From Campylobacter concisus (GTDB taxonomy: Bacteria; Campylobacterota; Campylobacteria; Campylobacterales; Campylobacteraceae), in NCBI RefSeq assembly GCF_003048905.1, contig NZ_PIRO01000006.1, forward strand, positions 1-64,000: DNA of 64,000 bases. Reading direction: 5' to 3'. Made by a program: the position numbers and the translations under genes. A model generated the notes under the pieces. The model ran no database searches and was not told the DNA's origin. It saw only the letters and a program-made list of their open reading frames with translations. This document shows positions 8,054 through 19,259 of the stretch, piece after piece. The number at the start of each line of letters is the position of its first letter. The stretch's first letter is position 1.

Positions 8054-8689
8054 TTACAGATAAAGCATAGTGCCAAGGCGGATCATATTTGAGCCACATT
8101 TTATCGCTAGCTCGAAGTCACTACTCATGCCCATTGAGCAGATAGTTGCACCTTTTGGCTTTAGGCTATCAAAAATTTTATAAGTTAGTTTAAAGCTCTT
8201 TTGAATCTCTTTTGGCTCATCCACATGCGCTCCGATACTCATCACACCTTTTAGATTGATATTTTTGCACTCGCTTTGGATACGCTCATAAATTTCTGCC
8301 GCATTTGCTACGCTTACGCCTTGCTTTGTATCTTCATCAGCCGAGTTTATTTGAAGCAAAGTATCTAGCTTGTAGCTAAGCCTTTTATCGACCTCTACAG
8401 CTCTTTCAAAGCTATCGCAGCTTTGCCAAAGTGTGGGCTTTAGGCTTACCATTTGATTTATTTTGTTATTTTGCAAGCGGCCGATCATATGCCATTTTAT
8501 ATCAGTAAAATTTTGTAGTTCTAGCTCTTTTTTGGCTAGCTCTTGGACTCTATTTTCGCCAAAATTTCTTTGCCCCTGTGCGTAAAGCTCTCTTACTTCA
8601 GCACTTGTGACGTTTTTGCTAACGGCGATGAGCGTCACATCTTTGCTTAAATTTTCGATTTTTTCTAGCAGCTCTTTTAAAACTATCAT
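8054..8689 (-). CDS. PLP homeostasis protein (YggS/PLPBP family)
   Basis: The protein has about 211 residues and the single-domain alanine-racemase-type barrel. The PLP lysine sits in LIAVSKNV (about residue 25), followed by the family blocks FGENRVQE, WHMIGRLQNNK and, near the end, MGMSSDFELAIKCGSNMIRLG. It binds pyridoxal 5'-phosphate without known catalysis and buffers PLP supply. Two adjacent ATGs exist (8692 and 8689). A GGAGG is 3 and 6 bases away respectively, so the second is favoured. It overlaps the end of rseP, so the two genes are coupled. Confidence 0.92.
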   Translation of the reverse strand: MIVLKELLEKIENLSKDVTLIAVSKNVTSAEVRELYAQGQRNFGENRVQELAKKELELQNFTDIKWHMIGRLQNNKINQMVSLKPTLWQSCDSFERAVEVDKRLSYKLDTLLQINSADEDTKQGVSVANAAEIYERIQSECKNINLKGVMSIGAHVDEPKEIQKSFKLTYKIFDSLKPKGATICSMGMSSDFELAIKCGSNMIRLGTMLYL

Positions 8690-9798
8690 CATAAACCTCC
8701 GCTTAATCTCATAATGTCATTAAAAGTCGCAAGTACCATTATGCCAAGCAGTAGTGCCCAACCACAGTAGGTGAGCATGATGAGCACTCGCTCATTTACC
8801 TCGCGTCTAAAAATCAGCTCATATAAGTTAAAAAGTATGTGGCCACCATCAAGTGCAGGGATTGGGAATAAATTTAAAACGCCTAAATTTACTGAGATTA
8901 AAGCAACAATCGTCAAAAGTACGCCAAGACTTATTTTTGCGGCTTTTGAAGTGACATCAGCTATCTGTACGATGCCGCCAACTTCTTTTAATGGCACCGC
9001 TCCGCTTACTAGTTTGGTAAAGCTTTTAAAGATTAGTTTTGATGCCTCGATCGTCTCACTAAAGGCAAAATCTATGCCCGCAAGACCAGTGTGGTAAATT
9101 TTTATCACTTCTCCATTTGGAGAGATCCCGATCAATGGGCGTTGCACCTTTTCATTAAATAGATTTATCGTCTCGCCTATCTTTGGTGTTAAATTTATAG
9201 TCATTTGCGAGCCGTTGCGATCTATCAAAATGGTGCTTGGCTCAAGCTTTACATTTTTACTGATCTCATCCCACTCGTTTATCTTTACGCCATTTATTGC
9301 TAAAATTTTATCATTTTTAGCTAGTCCAGCGCTCGCAGCTGCCGAGCCTTCAGCTATGTGGCCGATACTTGGTGCAAGTCTTTCAACTCCGATAAATCCA
9401 AGCAATATATATATAAAAAACGCCAAGATAAAGTTAAAAAATGGCCCTACAAAGAGGATGTAAATTCGCTTTATAGGACTTAGCACGTTGTAGCTGTCCG
9501 CGTCGTAGTTTTTAGCTTTTGGGTCGGTATCGTCTTGACCTTTTAGCTGTACGTATCCACCAAGTGGGATCGCGCTTAGGCAGTAGTCGGTGCCGCCAAC
9601 ATTTTTGGTGTAAATTTTCTCCCCAAAGCCGATACTAAAGGTATTTACCTTTACGCCAAGCGTTCTTGCTGCCAAAAAGTGGCCAAGCTCGTGAAAAAAT
9701 ATGAGAAAACTAATGGCTAAAACGGTCACTAAAAAATAAAATGAATACGCATAAAGCCCAAGACAAAGTAGGGCTAGCGTGAAGAAAATACCTTTCAA
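8689..9798 (-). CDS. rseP: Site-2 intramembrane zinc protease RseP
   Basis: This 369-residue M50 protease has the zinc motif HELGH at about residues 36-40 inside the first membrane segment. A PDZ domain (about 130-205, with ILAINGVKINEWD) follows, and the second active-site motif LDGG lies near residue 320. It cuts transmembrane substrates such as anti-sigma factors and signal peptide remnants inside the inner membrane. The start is a TTG with AAGG 6 bases upstream. No rpoE/rseA pair is nearby, so the substrate in this organism is unknown. Confidence 0.93.
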   Translation of the reverse strand: MKGIFFTLALLCLGLYAYSFYFLVTVLAISFLIFFHELGHFLAARTLGVKVNTFSIGFGEKIYTKNVGGTDYCLSAIPLGGYVQLKGQDDTDPKAKNYDADSYNVLSPIKRIYILFVGPFFNFILAFFIYILLGFIGVERLAPSIGHIAEGSAAASAGLAKNDKILAINGVKINEWDEISKNVKLEPSTILIDRNGSQMTINLTPKIGETINLFNEKVQRPLIGISPNGEVIKIYHTGLAGIDFAFSETIEASKLIFKSFTKLVSGAVPLKEVGGIVQIADVTSKAAKISLGVLLTIVALISVNLGVLNLFPIPALDGGHILFNLYELIFRREVNERVLIMLTYCGWALLLGIMVLATFNDIMRLSGGL

Positions 9799-9994
9799 AA
9801 CTTACCTTTTTTTGAAAAATTGATGAGATTTTAGCCAAAATTTATAAATTTACTCTCAAACGGCGTTTAGCTAAAAATTTCTTTTAGCTAGGAGAAATTT
9901 TTAACTTAATTTTACTTATTTAGAAAATGAAGATTTGATTATTTTATATAAAATTTTGCAAGTAAAAACTTTAGGTCTTACGAACGAAAAAAAT

Positions 9995-10540
9995 TTAGCT
10001 CTTTTTCATCGCCTTTACATAGGCAAAGATATATTCAAACCCAGAATAAAGCGTGAGCGCAACAGCGATCCAGAGTAAAAGTTCGCCACCAGGCCAGCTC
10101 ATCAGTAAAAATCCAACCGCAAACATCTGCGAGACTGTTTTTACTTTGCCAGCCATTGATGCAGCGACCTCGACACCATCACTTGCCATCACGACACGAA
10201 AACCAGTTATAAAAAACTCCCTTACCAAGATGAGATAAACAGCCCAAGCGCTCGCTCTACCAAGCATCATAAGGCCTAAAAATGCAGCCAAGATCAGCAT
10301 CTTATCAGCTAGTGGGTCAAGGATAGCGCCAAGTTTGGTCTTTTGATCCCAACTTCTGGCGATGTAGCCGTCAAAAAAGTCAGTCACCGAGGCGATCACA
10401 AAAATAAGAGCTGCGAAGTAGTTTATCCAGCTTATGTGAATTTGCGTAAAAATTCCTGGCGCATTTACAAGCATAAAAAACATAAGTGGAGCCAGTAGTA
10501 TCCTAAAAAATGCCAATGCGTTTGGTAAATTTAAACTCAC
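9995..10540 (-). CDS. pgsA: CDP-diacylglycerol-glycerol-3-phosphate 3-phosphatidyltransferase
   Basis: The protein has 181 residues and several membrane helices. The CDP-alcohol phosphotransferase motif is complete: D54, D57-G58, A61-R62, then G71, D75 and D79 with the exact spacing DG-x2-AR-x8-G-x3-D-x3-D. It makes phosphatidylglycerol phosphate, the committed step to phosphatidylglycerol and cardiolipin, at the inner membrane. A gap of 196 bp separates it from rseP downstream on the same strand. The region is AT-rich and I see only short palindromes in it. Confidence 0.95.
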   Translation of the reverse strand: MSLNLPNALAFFRILLAPLMFFMLVNAPGIFTQIHISWINYFAALIFVIASVTDFFDGYIARSWDQKTKLGAILDPLADKMLILAAFLGLMMLGRASAWAVYLILVREFFITGFRVVMASDGVEVAASMAGKVKTVSQMFAVGFLLMSWPGGELLLWIAVALTLYSGFEYIFAYVKAMKKS

Positions 10541-10573
10541 AAATATGCCTTTATGCTTAAAATTTCAATCTTC

Positions 10574-11362
10574 TCATTTAAAGGTCGTGCCACCATCTAT
10601 TATAAATGTATGTCCAGTCACCCAGCTAGCCTTAGATGAGCACAAAAATAGACATGCTCCGGCTAGATCAGCAGGCTGTCCCATGCGGTTTAGCGGGCTA
10701 AGCTTTGCTGTCATATCGCGCACCTCTTCGTAGTTGGTAAAGGCTCTTAGTGCATCTGTCTCGATAGGGCCGCCACTTACGACGTTTACACGGATATTTT
10801 TCTCGCCAAGCTCGGTCGCAGCGTATCTTGCCATGGCTTCAACGGCTGCTTTTGCTGTACCGTGACCTGCGTAGTTTTCGATATATACTAAATTTCCAGT
10901 CGATGATAGGCTGATGATGCTACCACCACCCACTTTTTCCATGCGTTTTGCAGCTTCTTGAGTGCCTACAACAAAGGCATTTACTGTTGCTGTAAAGATA
11001 TTGTTTATGCCTCTTGGTTTTAGCTTCATAAATTTAGTGTATCCGCCAGCTACTGCACGACCTGAGATGATAGCATTTGAGATGAAAAAATCAATCCTGT
11101 CAAAATCCTCGTCTATCTTTAAAAATAGCTCTTTATAAGTCTCTGGCTCGAGGATATTTAGTGCATATGCTCTTGCTTTTATCTTGTAAGTAGTCTCAAG
11201 CTCTTTTGCTTGTTCTTTTGCAAGCTCTTCGTTTGAGTTGTAGGTAAATGCTATATTTACACCAGCTTTTGCAAATTCTTCAACTATAGCTCTACCGATA
11301 CCTCTAGTACCGCCGCTGATGACTAGTGTTTTACCTTTAAATTCGTTTAGTGTGTCCTTCAT
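10574..11362 (-). CDS. Short-chain dehydrogenase, FabL-like enoyl-ACP reductase type
   Basis: This 262-residue SDR has the nucleotide motif GGTRGIG (17-23) at the N-terminus and a C-terminal WVTGHTFIIDGG typical of the fatty-acid-synthesis branch. The catalytic pair is Tyr164 and Lys171, spaced by six residues (Y-x6-K). This is the FabI/FabL enoyl reductase signature rather than the Y-x3-K of ketoreductases. Its Ser-rich strand ISLSST precedes the Tyr. It probably reduces enoyl-ACP or a related substrate with NADPH. The start overlaps the stop of dapA by one base, within a long minus-strand operon. Confidence 0.75.
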   Translation of the reverse strand: MKDTLNEFKGKTLVISGGTRGIGRAIVEEFAKAGVNIAFTYNSNEELAKEQAKELETTYKIKARAYALNILEPETYKELFLKIDEDFDRIDFFISNAIISGRAVAGGYTKFMKLKPRGINNIFTATVNAFVVGTQEAAKRMEKVGGGSIISLSSTGNLVYIENYAGHGTAKAAVEAMARYAATELGEKNIRVNVVSGGPIETDALRAFTNYEEVRDMTAKLSPLNRMGQPADLAGACLFLCSSKASWVTGHTFIIDGGTTFK

Positions 11363-12255
11363 TAAAAACCCTTTATTTCGTAATTTTTTATTACTTCTTC
11401 TATCTTTTTAAAATTTTCTTTACTTGGTTTGCAAAGTGGCAAGCGGTACTCCAAAGAGTCGATGAGCCCAGCTAGATACATCGCCGCTTTGATCGGTATC
11501 GGATTGCTTTCGCAAAAGAGCGTTTTATTTATAGTATATAGATTATCGTTTATTAGTTTTGCTTTTTTGTACTCTTCGTTCATTGCAAGGTGTGTAAGCT
11601 CTGAAATTTGATCTGGTAAGAGGTTTGCAGTAACCGAGATAACGCCTTTACCGCCATTTGATATGATAGGATAGTTGATCGCATCTTCGCCGCTAATGAC
11701 TACTAAATTTGGCTCGTGAGCTAGCAGATCTACGCATCTATCTATACTACCTGTAGCCTCCTTGATGCCGTAGATATTTTTACACTCTTTAAAAAGCCTA
11801 AAAACGGTTGCTGGCAAGATATCCACGCCAACTCTGCCAGGAACATTGTAAAGAAGCACAGGGATTTCAATGCTATTTGCGATAGCTTTGTAGTGCTCGT
11901 AAAGCCCTTCCTGTGTTGGTTTGTTGTAATAAGGCGCAACTGAAAGGATACCATCAGCGCCATGGGCTTGAGCAAATTTAGCAATACCAATAGCTTCGTG
12001 AGTGGCGTTACTACCAGCTCCAGCTAGTACTTTTACATTTGTGCCTTTACATGCATCTACGGCTATTTCGATACAAATTCTATGCTCATCATGCGTTAGT
12101 GTTGCACTCTCGCCGGTAGTTCCAACTGGCACAACAACATCTATGCCGTGTTTTATCTGTCTTTTTATTAGTTTTTCAAAACTGACTTCATCCACTTTTT
12201 GATTTTTAAATGGCGTAATGAGTGCGGTCATCGCACCTTGAAGCGAATTTTCCAC
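11362..12255 (-). CDS. dapA: 4-hydroxy-tetrahydrodipicolinate synthase
   Basis: This 297-residue TIM-barrel lyase condenses pyruvate and aspartate semialdehyde on the way to lysine and meso-diaminopimelate. The GTTGES motif (45-50) carries the Thr residues of the proton relay, LLYNVPGR (134-141) carries the Tyr, and IYGIKEATG places the Schiff-base lysine at residue 165. It lies 2 bp downstream of the M16 peptidase gene. Its neighbours in cell-wall and lipid synthesis fit its DAP role. Confidence 0.97.
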   Translation of the reverse strand: MENSLQGAMTALITPFKNQKVDEVSFEKLIKRQIKHGIDVVVPVGTTGESATLTHDEHRICIEIAVDACKGTNVKVLAGAGSNATHEAIGIAKFAQAHGADGILSVAPYYNKPTQEGLYEHYKAIANSIEIPVLLYNVPGRVGVDILPATVFRLFKECKNIYGIKEATGSIDRCVDLLAHEPNLVVISGEDAINYPIISNGGKGVISVTANLLPDQISELTHLAMNEEYKKAKLINDNLYTINKTLFCESNPIPIKAAMYLAGLIDSLEYRLPLCKPSKENFKKIEEVIKNYEIKGF

Positions 12256-12257
12256 GT

Positions 12258-13499
12258 TTATTCCTTTTTTAAAATTATTGTTGTGCTGGTTTTTTCATTA
12301 AAATATCTATTTGCTATCTCTTTTAAAAGCTTGGCATCTATCTTATCGATATTTTTTTCAAGCTCATAAAGTGGCTTTATGTCGCCTCTAGCAAGATATG
12401 AGCCATATAAATTTGCGACCTTGCTTGCACTCTCAAATGAGTAAATAAAATCAGTTTTTATCAAATTTTTAACTCTTAAAACATCATCTTTGTCGATTGG
12501 TTTATTTTTTAAATCATCTATGATCTTTAAAATTTCAGCCTCAACCACACTTGCTTCGACATCTGGATTGCAAACTGCTAAAAATATAAATAAATTTTCA
12601 TCAACGCAGCTCATATTATAAGCATAAATTTGATTTACAAGCATGAGCTCATCGATTAGACGTTGCTGTAAAATCGAGCTTTTGCCAGTAGCTAGATATT
12701 CACTGATCGCATTTAGTCCCACTTGATCAGCATGCCTAAAGTCTGGGATCTTATAAGCGATAGCTAGCATTTGCGTTTGGCTATCTTTATAGATGATAGC
12801 CCTTCTAGCGCCGTCTTGCTCAGGCTCTTTGCAGTGTAGTTTTGGGATGGCTCTTTTGTTTTTTATGCCACTAAAATTTTTCTTAGCTAGCTTAAATGCC
12901 TCATCCTTGCCGATGTCGCCACTTATCATCAAAATCGCATTTTTGGGCTGATAATACGTAGCGTGAAATTCTTTTATGTCGGAGATATTCCAGTTTTCGA
13001 TATCTTTTATAAAGCCTATCGGTGTCCAGTGATATGGATGATAGATAAATGCGTGGTTGTAGAGCCTAAAGTAGAGGTATCCCATAGGGTTGTTGTCTGT
13101 TCGCCACCTGCGCTCTTCATGCACCACGTCTCGCTCTGGCTGAAATTCTTTATCTTTTAGGCTTAAATTTTTCATAAGCTCGGCAAAAAGCCCAAGCGTT
13201 TTGTCTAAATTTTCATTTGAGGCTTTTATGAAGTAGTGAGTGTAGTCAAAGCCTGTACTTGCGTTATTTACGCCACCAAAGCCCTTTACTATCTCGTCAA
13301 ATTCGCCAGCACGTAAATTTTTGGTTGATTTGAAATTTAGATGCTCTAGCATGTGAGCGATGCCGCTTTTGCCCATCACTTCGTTTCTTGAGCCAACTTT
13401 GTAAAATACATCGACACTTATCACTTTTGAGCCAGGATTTACTGGTACATGATAAATTTCTAGTCCGTTTTCTAGTTTTGTTTTATTAAATTTTATCAA
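12258..13499 (-). CDS. M16 family zinc peptidase (PqqL/processing-protease type)
   Basis: This 413-residue single-chain M16 protease carries the inverted zinc motif HMLEH (49-53) with a third glutamate ligand in the VVHEERRWR segment (about residue 129, the usual 76-residue spacing). The C-terminal half is a second, inactive M16-like repeat with an Arg/Tyr-type substrate region. It has no signal peptide that I can see, so a cytoplasmic location is likely. Its place between dapA and pyrD matches the C. jejuni neighbourhood. The substrate is unknown. Confidence 0.92.
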   Translation of the reverse strand: MIKFNKTKLENGLEIYHVPVNPGSKVISVDVFYKVGSRNEVMGKSGIAHMLEHLNFKSTKNLRAGEFDEIVKGFGGVNNASTGFDYTHYFIKASNENLDKTLGLFAELMKNLSLKDKEFQPERDVVHEERRWRTDNNPMGYLYFRLYNHAFIYHPYHWTPIGFIKDIENWNISDIKEFHATYYQPKNAILMISGDIGKDEAFKLAKKNFSGIKNKRAIPKLHCKEPEQDGARRAIIYKDSQTQMLAIAYKIPDFRHADQVGLNAISEYLATGKSSILQQRLIDELMLVNQIYAYNMSCVDENLFIFLAVCNPDVEASVVEAEILKIIDDLKNKPIDKDDVLRVKNLIKTDFIYSFESASKVANLYGSYLARGDIKPLYELEKNIDKIDAKLLKEIANRYFNEKTSTTIILKKE

Positions 13500-13510
13500 T
13501 CTTTTGCCTT

Positions 13511-14584
13511 TTATTTTTTAACATTAATACCGACCGCTTCACTAATAGAGGCAAAGCCATCTCTTTTTAAAAGTTCTAAAATTTCTAAATTTATATCTCT
13601 TGCGATCATCGGCCCTTTAAAGATAAAGCTTGTAAAAATTTGCACTAAATTTGCTCCCATTTTTATGCGTTCATATGCTTCTGCACCGCTATCTATGCCG
13701 CCACATGCGATAAGCGTCGTCTTGCCATAAAGTTCGTCTGCCACGGCTTTAAAGATCTCTTTTGACTTTTTAGTGATCACCTTGCCGCTTAGTCCGCCAA
13801 AATCCTTTAAATTTGACGAGTGAGAGAGCGAGTAATCAACGCTTGTATTTGAAACAAGCACGCCGCTAGCGCCGTTTTCTACCGCGCAGCTACAAAGCTT
13901 GATCGCATCTTCGTGGCTCATATCAGGAGCGATTTTAAAGATGATCGGCCTTTTAGTAAGTGGCAAAATGACACTAAAAAGCTCTTTTATAAAATTTTTA
14001 TCTTGCAAGGCTCTTAAATTTGGCGTGTTTGGCGATGAGACGTTTATGACAAAGGTGTCGCAAATTTCACTAAATTCTCTTACTAAAATTTCATAGTCTT
14101 TTATTGCGTCTTCGTTTGGTGTAACCTTGTTTTTACCGATGTTTGCCCAGATAGGTAAAGTATAAGGATAAAGTTTTTTGACTCTATTTTTAATAGCCTC
14201 GCAACCATCGTTGTTAAAGCCCATCGCATTTTGGATGCTCTCTTCGTCTATAAGCCTAAAAAGTCTTGGTTTGTCGTTGCCAGGTTGAGGTTTTGGAGTA
14301 AATGTGCCAAATTCTAAATACCCAAAGCCAAGAGCCGTGAGTGATTCAAACATTGTGGCATTTTTATCAAAGCCCCCAGCTATGCCAACTGGGTTGTGAT
14401 AAGTGCTTGAAAATAAATTTTGTTTTAGTGCATTGTCATCGACCACGCACTTATTTGCTACAAAGCTTAAAGATCCTGGAAAAATTTTATTTGCTCCGAC
14501 CATTGCAAATTCTGCGATTTTATGGGCGGTTTCAGGATCAAATTTAAAAAATATAGATTTTAAAGTATCGTAGTTTAAGCTCAT
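13511..14584 (-). CDS. pyrD: Dihydroorotate dehydrogenase (quinone), class 2
   Basis: At 357 residues this is a class 2 enzyme, with an N-terminal membrane-associated helix (about 1-25) that delivers electrons to quinone. The FMN barrel motifs are visible: AGGFDKNA (68-75), the substrate-binding FNNDGCEAIKNR, the catalytic NVSSPNTPNLR and the phosphate-binding LIACGGIDSG. It forms orotate in pyrimidine synthesis. It lies 11 bp before the M16 gene on the same strand and 53 bp after msbA. Confidence 0.96.
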   Translation of the reverse strand: MSLNYDTLKSIFFKFDPETAHKIAEFAMVGANKIFPGSLSFVANKCVVDDNALKQNLFSSTYHNPVGIAGGFDKNATMFESLTALGFGYLEFGTFTPKPQPGNDKPRLFRLIDEESIQNAMGFNNDGCEAIKNRVKKLYPYTLPIWANIGKNKVTPNEDAIKDYEILVREFSEICDTFVINVSSPNTPNLRALQDKNFIKELFSVILPLTKRPIIFKIAPDMSHEDAIKLCSCAVENGASGVLVSNTSVDYSLSHSSNLKDFGGLSGKVITKKSKEIFKAVADELYGKTTLIACGGIDSGAEAYERIKMGANLVQIFTSFIFKGPMIARDINLEILELLKRDGFASISEAVGINVKK

Positions 14585-14637
14585 TTTAACCTCTTTAAAA
14601 TGCCTAAAAATTTACGCAAATCTTAGCAAAAATCGCC

Positions 14638-16362
14638 TTAAACTAAGGCTTTGCCTTTAAGTTTTGCATAAATTTCATTTCTCTTGCTAAGTTCTTCATC
14701 GCTTCCAATATCAACTATCTTTCCACCACTTAAAACTGCGATCTTATCAGCACTCTCAACCGTGCTTAAGCGGTGAGCGATGACAAAGATGATCTTTTTG
14801 TTTCTTAGGTTGTTTATAGCCTTTGTGATCTCTTTTTCACTCTCGTTATCAAGCGCTGAAGTGGCTTCGTCAAAGATAAGAATTTGTGGGTTTTGATAAA
14901 GAGCCCTTGCTATTGCTATACGCTGTCTTTGACCGCCTGAAAGGTTTGTGCCAAATTCATTTAAGATAGTGTTTATGCCGTTATCTAGTTTACTTACAAA
15001 TTCATAAGCATTTGCCATTTTTAGTGCATTTATCACGGCTTCTTCGTTAAATTCTCTACCGTAAGCCACGTTTTTAGCGATTGTATCGTTAAAGATATAG
15101 ACACGCTGGGTTACAAGTCCGATATTTTGGCGAAGTGAGTGGATTTTGATATCTTTTAAATTTGTCTCATTTATTAAAATTTCTCCGCTATTTACGTCGT
15201 AAAATCTCATAAGTAGATTCATGAGCGAGGTTTTTCCGCCACCGCTTGAACCAACCAGGGCTATAAATTCTGACTTACGAGCCTCCAAATTTATACCTTT
15301 TAAGACCTCTTTGTCGCCGTAGTTTAGGCAGACATCATTAAATTTAATCAAATTTATCTCTTCACTTAACTCTTTTTCGCCATCTTTTATCTCGCTTACC
15401 TTATCCATTAAGAAGAAGGTTCTCTCACTTGCGGCGATGGCGTCTTGCATTTTGTTGTATATATTTACGATGCGTTTTAGTGGAGTGTAGAGCATAAAAA
15501 GTGCAGTTAAAAATGAAAAGAAAGCACCCATGTTTATATTTCCGTCAATGACGTCTTTGCCGCCTATTATGATGACAGCAGCTACTCCGATCGAGCCAAT
15601 TGTTTCCATTAGTGGGCTTACTAGTTGCTCGATTTTTACTGTTTTAAGGTTTAATTTGAAAAATTTGTTATTTTCTTCAATAAAACGTGAATGCTCGTAT
15701 TTTTGGGCGTTATTTGCCTTGATGATCTCGATATTTGTAAAAATTTCACTAAGTGCAGAGGTGATATCAGATGTCTTTTCTTGTGATTTTTTTGAGATTT
15801 TTTTCATCTTTTTAGCAAGGCGCGAGATCGGATAAATCGCTATTGGCATAACAACAAGTGCAAAAAAGGCTAATTTAGGGCTTTGATATATGACTACACA
15901 AAGCAGACCTATGATAGTTACAAGCTCTCTAATAAGCTCAGGTATGATGCTTGAAACAATAGATCTTATGCGCTCTATGTCGTTCGTGGTTCTGCTTATT
16001 AGCTCGCCTGTTCTAAAATCATTAAAAAATTTCATGTCCAAATTTAGTAAATTTTCAACCATCTTTTCACGAAATCTTCTAATCGTATCTTGCCCAATAT
16101 ATGCCGTAAAATAAGCCTGCATAAATGTGCCTATATTTTTTAACACATAAATGGCAATAATCGCACATGGCAGCATATAAAGCAGTATTTCATTTCTTTC
16201 AACGAAAATTTTATTTAATACTGGCTCCACCAGATACGCACTGACCGCTGTTCCGCCACTTGCAAGCCCCATGCCGATGAAGGCTAGGATAAAGTGTGGG
16301 ATGTAGTCTTTAAAATATGGGCCAAAGCGTTTTAGAACATCTTTTAAGCCAAAGTTAGTCAT
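14638..16362 (-). CDS. msbA: MsbA-type lipid flippase (ABC exporter)
   Basis: This half-transporter has a six-helix membrane domain (about 20-310) and an ATPase: Walker [10 protein letters not shown], signature [10 protein letters not shown], Walker [13 protein letters not shown] and switch AHRLST. It flips lipid A-core, and possibly other lipids, across the inner membrane as a homodimer. I place the start at the ATG at 16362, because GGGAG is 8 bases upstream. A start 24 bases earlier lacks this and would overlap cysS more. Overlap with the cysS stop is 8 bp. Some Campylobacter homologues act on N-glycans (PglK), but no pgl genes are nearby. Confidence 0.88.
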   Translation of the reverse strand: MTNFGLKDVLKRFGPYFKDYIPHFILAFIGMGLASGGTAVSAYLVEPVLNKIFVERNEILLYMLPCAIIAIYVLKNIGTFMQAYFTAYIGQDTIRRFREKMVENLLNLDMKFFNDFRTGELISRTTNDIERIRSIVSSIIPELIRELVTIIGLLCVVIYQSPKLAFFALVVMPIAIYPISRLAKKMKKISKKSQEKTSDITSALSEIFTNIEIIKANNAQKYEHSRFIEENNKFFKLNLKTVKIEQLVSPLMETIGSIGVAAVIIIGGKDVIDGNINMGAFFSFLTALFMLYTPLKRIVNIYNKMQDAIAASERTFFLMDKVSEIKDGEKELSEEINLIKFNDVCLNYGDKEVLKGINLEARKSEFIALVGSSGGGKTSLMNLLMRFYDVNSGEILINETNLKDIKIHSLRQNIGLVTQRVYIFNDTIAKNVAYGREFNEEAVINALKMANAYEFVSKLDNGINTILNEFGTNLSGGQRQRIAIARALYQNPQILIFDEATSALDNESEKEITKAINNLRNKKIIFVIAHRLSTVESADKIAVLSGGKIVDIGSDEELSKRNEIYAKLKGKALV

Positions 16363-17749
16363 TATTTTTCTCCCAAACTGCGCCATTTGGTGTATCCATG
16401 ATAGAGATGTTCATCTTTTCTAGCTCGTCTCTTATCTCATCAGCTCTTGCAAAATTTCTCTCTTTTTTAGCTATCGTCCGCTCATCAAGAAGCCTTTTTA
16501 TCTGTTCCTTTTGCTCGTTGCTTACACCAAATTGAAAATACTCCACATAGTTTGTGCTAGCAATGCCTAAAATTTCACTTATAAGCTCCAAATTTGCCAC
16601 TACTTCGGCCTTGTAGGCTTTATCTTTTGGGCTATTATCAAGCCTTTCGTTTGCTGTTTTTACAAACTCATCAACACTTGCAAGCGCTTTTGAAGCGTTT
16701 AGATCATCACTTAGTGCCTCAAGTAGCTCATTTTTAAAGCTCTCGTTTATAGCGCCAGCTTGCACGCCATCAACCCTTTTTTTAAGGCGATAAATTTTAT
16801 CTAGCCTCTTTTTTGAAGCCACTAAGTCTTCATCTGAATAATTAAAATGCGCCCTGTAATGGCTCGTAAGCAAGTAATATCTAAGTACTTCACCATGAAC
16901 GTTTTTTAGGGCGTCTTTTACGAAAAAGCTGTTATTTAGGCTCTTACTCATCTTTTCGTTATTTACTTTTATGAAGCCGTTATGCATCCAGTATTTGCTC
17001 AAATTTTTATGATAGGCGCATCTGCACTGGCTTGCCTCATTTTCATGGTGCGGAAAGAGTAGGTCGATGCCACCAGCGTGGATATCGATCTCAAATTTAT
17101 CATTTTCTTTGTTGCTTAAAAACTCCCTTATCATCGCCACACATTCGGTGTGCCAGCCAGGACGACCCTTGCCAAATGGGCTCTCATACCATTTCTCGTC
17201 AAATTTCCAAAGCACGAAGTCTTTTTCATCTCTTTTCTCGCCAAAACTAGCCACTCGTGCGATTAGATCGGTATTATTATCCTTTCCGCTAATGCTAAAA
17301 TATCCACTATCCTTGCTCGTATCAAAGTAAATTCCATCACTCGTTTTATACGCCACACCTCTATCCATAAGCACCTTGATGTAGCTAATGATCGCATCCA
17401 AGCACTGCGTAGCCTTTGGCTTAAAGTCTGGATCAAGCACGTTTAAAGCGCCCATGTCGCTCTCGTAGTGCGCTATATATTTGTTTGTGATCTCCTCTAG
17501 GCTTTGACCAGTCTGCGCCATTTTATTTAAAATTTTATCGTCGATGTCGGTGTAGTTTCTTGCAAATTTGACCTTGTAACCAAGCGCTTTTAAGACCCTT
17601 CTTAAAAGATCAAAGCTAACGGCTGACTTTGCATGCCCCAAATGTGCGTCGTCATAGACCGTTGGACCGCATAGGTAGATGCTAACTTCACCTTCTTTTA
17701 TTGGGCTAAACTCAACCTTTTCTCTTTTAGAAGTATCAAAAATTCGCAT
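16355..17749 (-). CDS. cysS: Cysteine-tRNA ligase
   Basis: This 464-residue class I synthetase has the HIGH-like HLGH at residues 36-39 and the KMSKS loop at about 266-270. The zinc site starts at Cys27 ([10 protein letters not shown]) and continues with the Cys/His pair in WHTECVAM and HHENEASQ. It charges tRNA-Cys. The stop codon overlaps msbA by 8 bp and the start overlaps the end of murJ by 14 bp, so murJ-cysS-msbA is one tightly packed transcript. Confidence 0.98.
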   Translation of the reverse strand: MRIFDTSKREKVEFSPIKEGEVSIYLCGPTVYDDAHLGHAKSAVSFDLLRRVLKALGYKVKFARNYTDIDDKILNKMAQTGQSLEEITNKYIAHYESDMGALNVLDPDFKPKATQCLDAIISYIKVLMDRGVAYKTSDGIYFDTSKDSGYFSISGKDNNTDLIARVASFGEKRDEKDFVLWKFDEKWYESPFGKGRPGWHTECVAMIREFLSNKENDKFEIDIHAGGIDLLFPHHENEASQCRCAYHKNLSKYWMHNGFIKVNNEKMSKSLNNSFFVKDALKNVHGEVLRYYLLTSHYRAHFNYSDEDLVASKKRLDKIYRLKKRVDGVQAGAINESFKNELLEALSDDLNASKALASVDEFVKTANERLDNSPKDKAYKAEVVANLELISEILGIASTNYVEYFQFGVSNEQKEQIKRLLDERTIAKKERNFARADEIRDELEKMNISIMDTPNGAVWEKNND

Positions 17750-19136
17750 TAAATATATCCTTTAAAAATGTTAAACCAAAATAGAGCAAAACCGCCAAAA
17801 TAGCGATGGCGGCTATAAATTTAGGCTCGATTATAGCTAAAAATCGCTTAGCTCCAAAGGCTCTTATATATAAAATAAGCTGTAAAAATCCCCCAAGTGA
17901 GCTTGCAAATGCAAGGCCAGCAGCTCCAAATTTCTGCATCAAAATGACTGCTAGGATCAAATTTATCACAAGGCAGATGATGGAAATTTTAGCTGCCTCT
18001 TTTTGCTTCATATTTGCGTAAAGCCAAAGTGAGAAAATTTTAGCCAGACCAAATGGCGTAAGCCCCACCAAATAGGCACTTAGCACCTTAGCGCATTCAA
18101 TGGTGTTTGCCCTTACGAAATTTCCTCTCTCAAACAAGAGCCAAATGATAAATTCGCTTAGCACGACACCTGTGATAGTGGCGGCTAGTAGGGCGCAAAG
18201 AAGCAGATAAAAGCTCTTTTTCGTCCAAACTAGGGCGTTTACTTCATCTTTTTGCTTTAAAAGTCTAGTGATCTTTGGAAAAAGCGCCTGGGAGAGCGCG
18301 ATCGCAAAGATGGCAAGCGGAAGCTGAAAAATTCTATTTGCATAAAAAAGGTAGCTTATCGAGCCACTTACTAAAAAGCTAGCCAGCCAAGTGTCCATAA
18401 ATGCGCTTATCTGCATCGAACTTGATCCAAGTAAGCCGTGGTAGAAATTTATGAAAAAGCCTTTGCTACTAGCTTTTTTGCCTTTAAAATATCCGCTTAG
18501 ACCGCCCCAGAAAATTTTATTTAAGGCGTTAAATTTCATAGCGATTAGATGCACCAAAACCTGCAAAATGCCGCCTGCAACGACGCCAAAGCTAAGATAA
18601 AGTGCGACCACGCTCTCGCTCTTGCCACGAGCCAAAAGTAGCGATGCGATCATGGCTAAATTTAGTAGCGCAGTTGAAAACGCAGTCGTTGCAAAGTGCC
18701 CTTTATACTGAAGCAGTGCACCCATGAAAGTGACGATATAAACAAGGGCTAGATAGTAGAAATTTATACGCACAAGCGGCACTGCATCCATGATATTTTG
18801 CTCGCTTAAACCGCTTGCGATGATCTTTATAAAGTAGGGCGTAAATAAATTTACAAGAAGCGTCAAAACGCCTATAAAAAGTAGAAATTTGATGAAAATT
18901 TCAGCCTGAAAGATCGCTTTTTTCTTGCTATTTGCAAAATTTGGCAAAAATGCCTGCGTAAAGGCGCCTTCGCCAAAGATGCGGCGAAATAAATTTGGTA
19001 TCTTAAATGCTATAAAAAAAAGATCGCTAAATATGCCAGCTCCAAGGATAGAAGCTGTTAAAAGGTCTCTTATAAGTCCAAGAATTCTTGAAACCATAAT
19101 GCCAACTGAGTTTGAAAAAAAACCTTTTATAAACAT
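17736..19136 (-). CDS. murJ: Lipid II flippase MurJ (MviN)
   Basis: The 466-residue polytopic protein has about 14 hydrophobic helices. The N-terminus ([19 protein letters not shown]) and the following [18 protein letters not shown] are the family signatures of the MOP superfamily flippase. It moves lipid II to the periplasmic face for peptidoglycan assembly. The gene begins the minus-strand run that continues through cysS and msbA, and is divergent from the FapA-like gene with 123 bp between them. Confidence 0.96.
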   Translation of the reverse strand: MFIKGFFSNSVGIMVSRILGLIRDLLTASILGAGIFSDLFFIAFKIPNLFRRIFGEGAFTQAFLPNFANSKKKAIFQAEIFIKFLLFIGVLTLLVNLFTPYFIKIIASGLSEQNIMDAVPLVRINFYYLALVYIVTFMGALLQYKGHFATTAFSTALLNLAMIASLLLARGKSESVVALYLSFGVVAGGILQVLVHLIAMKFNALNKIFWGGLSGYFKGKKASSKGFFINFYHGLLGSSSMQISAFMDTWLASFLVSGSISYLFYANRIFQLPLAIFAIALSQALFPKITRLLKQKDEVNALVWTKKSFYLLLCALLAATITGVVLSEFIIWLLFERGNFVRANTIECAKVLSAYLVGLTPFGLAKIFSLWLYANMKQKEAAKISIICLVINLILAVILMQKFGAAGLAFASSLGGFLQLILYIRAFGAKRFLAIIEPKFIAAIAILAVLLYFGLTFLKDIFNANF

Positions 19137-19259
19137 CGCTCACCTAAATTAAATTTGAAAACGCAATAGTAACAAAAGATGCTTTAAAGCTTACATAACC
19201 CAAATTTAATAAAATTTTGGCGATAATAAGAGCCAAATTTTATGTGAAATGGATCAATT

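Noticed and set aside
9799-9994. Possible small RNA or gene between rseP and pgsA
   Set aside because: Only short AT-rich palindromes (for example around TTTAGCTAAA); no promoter-terminator pair or frame I can support.
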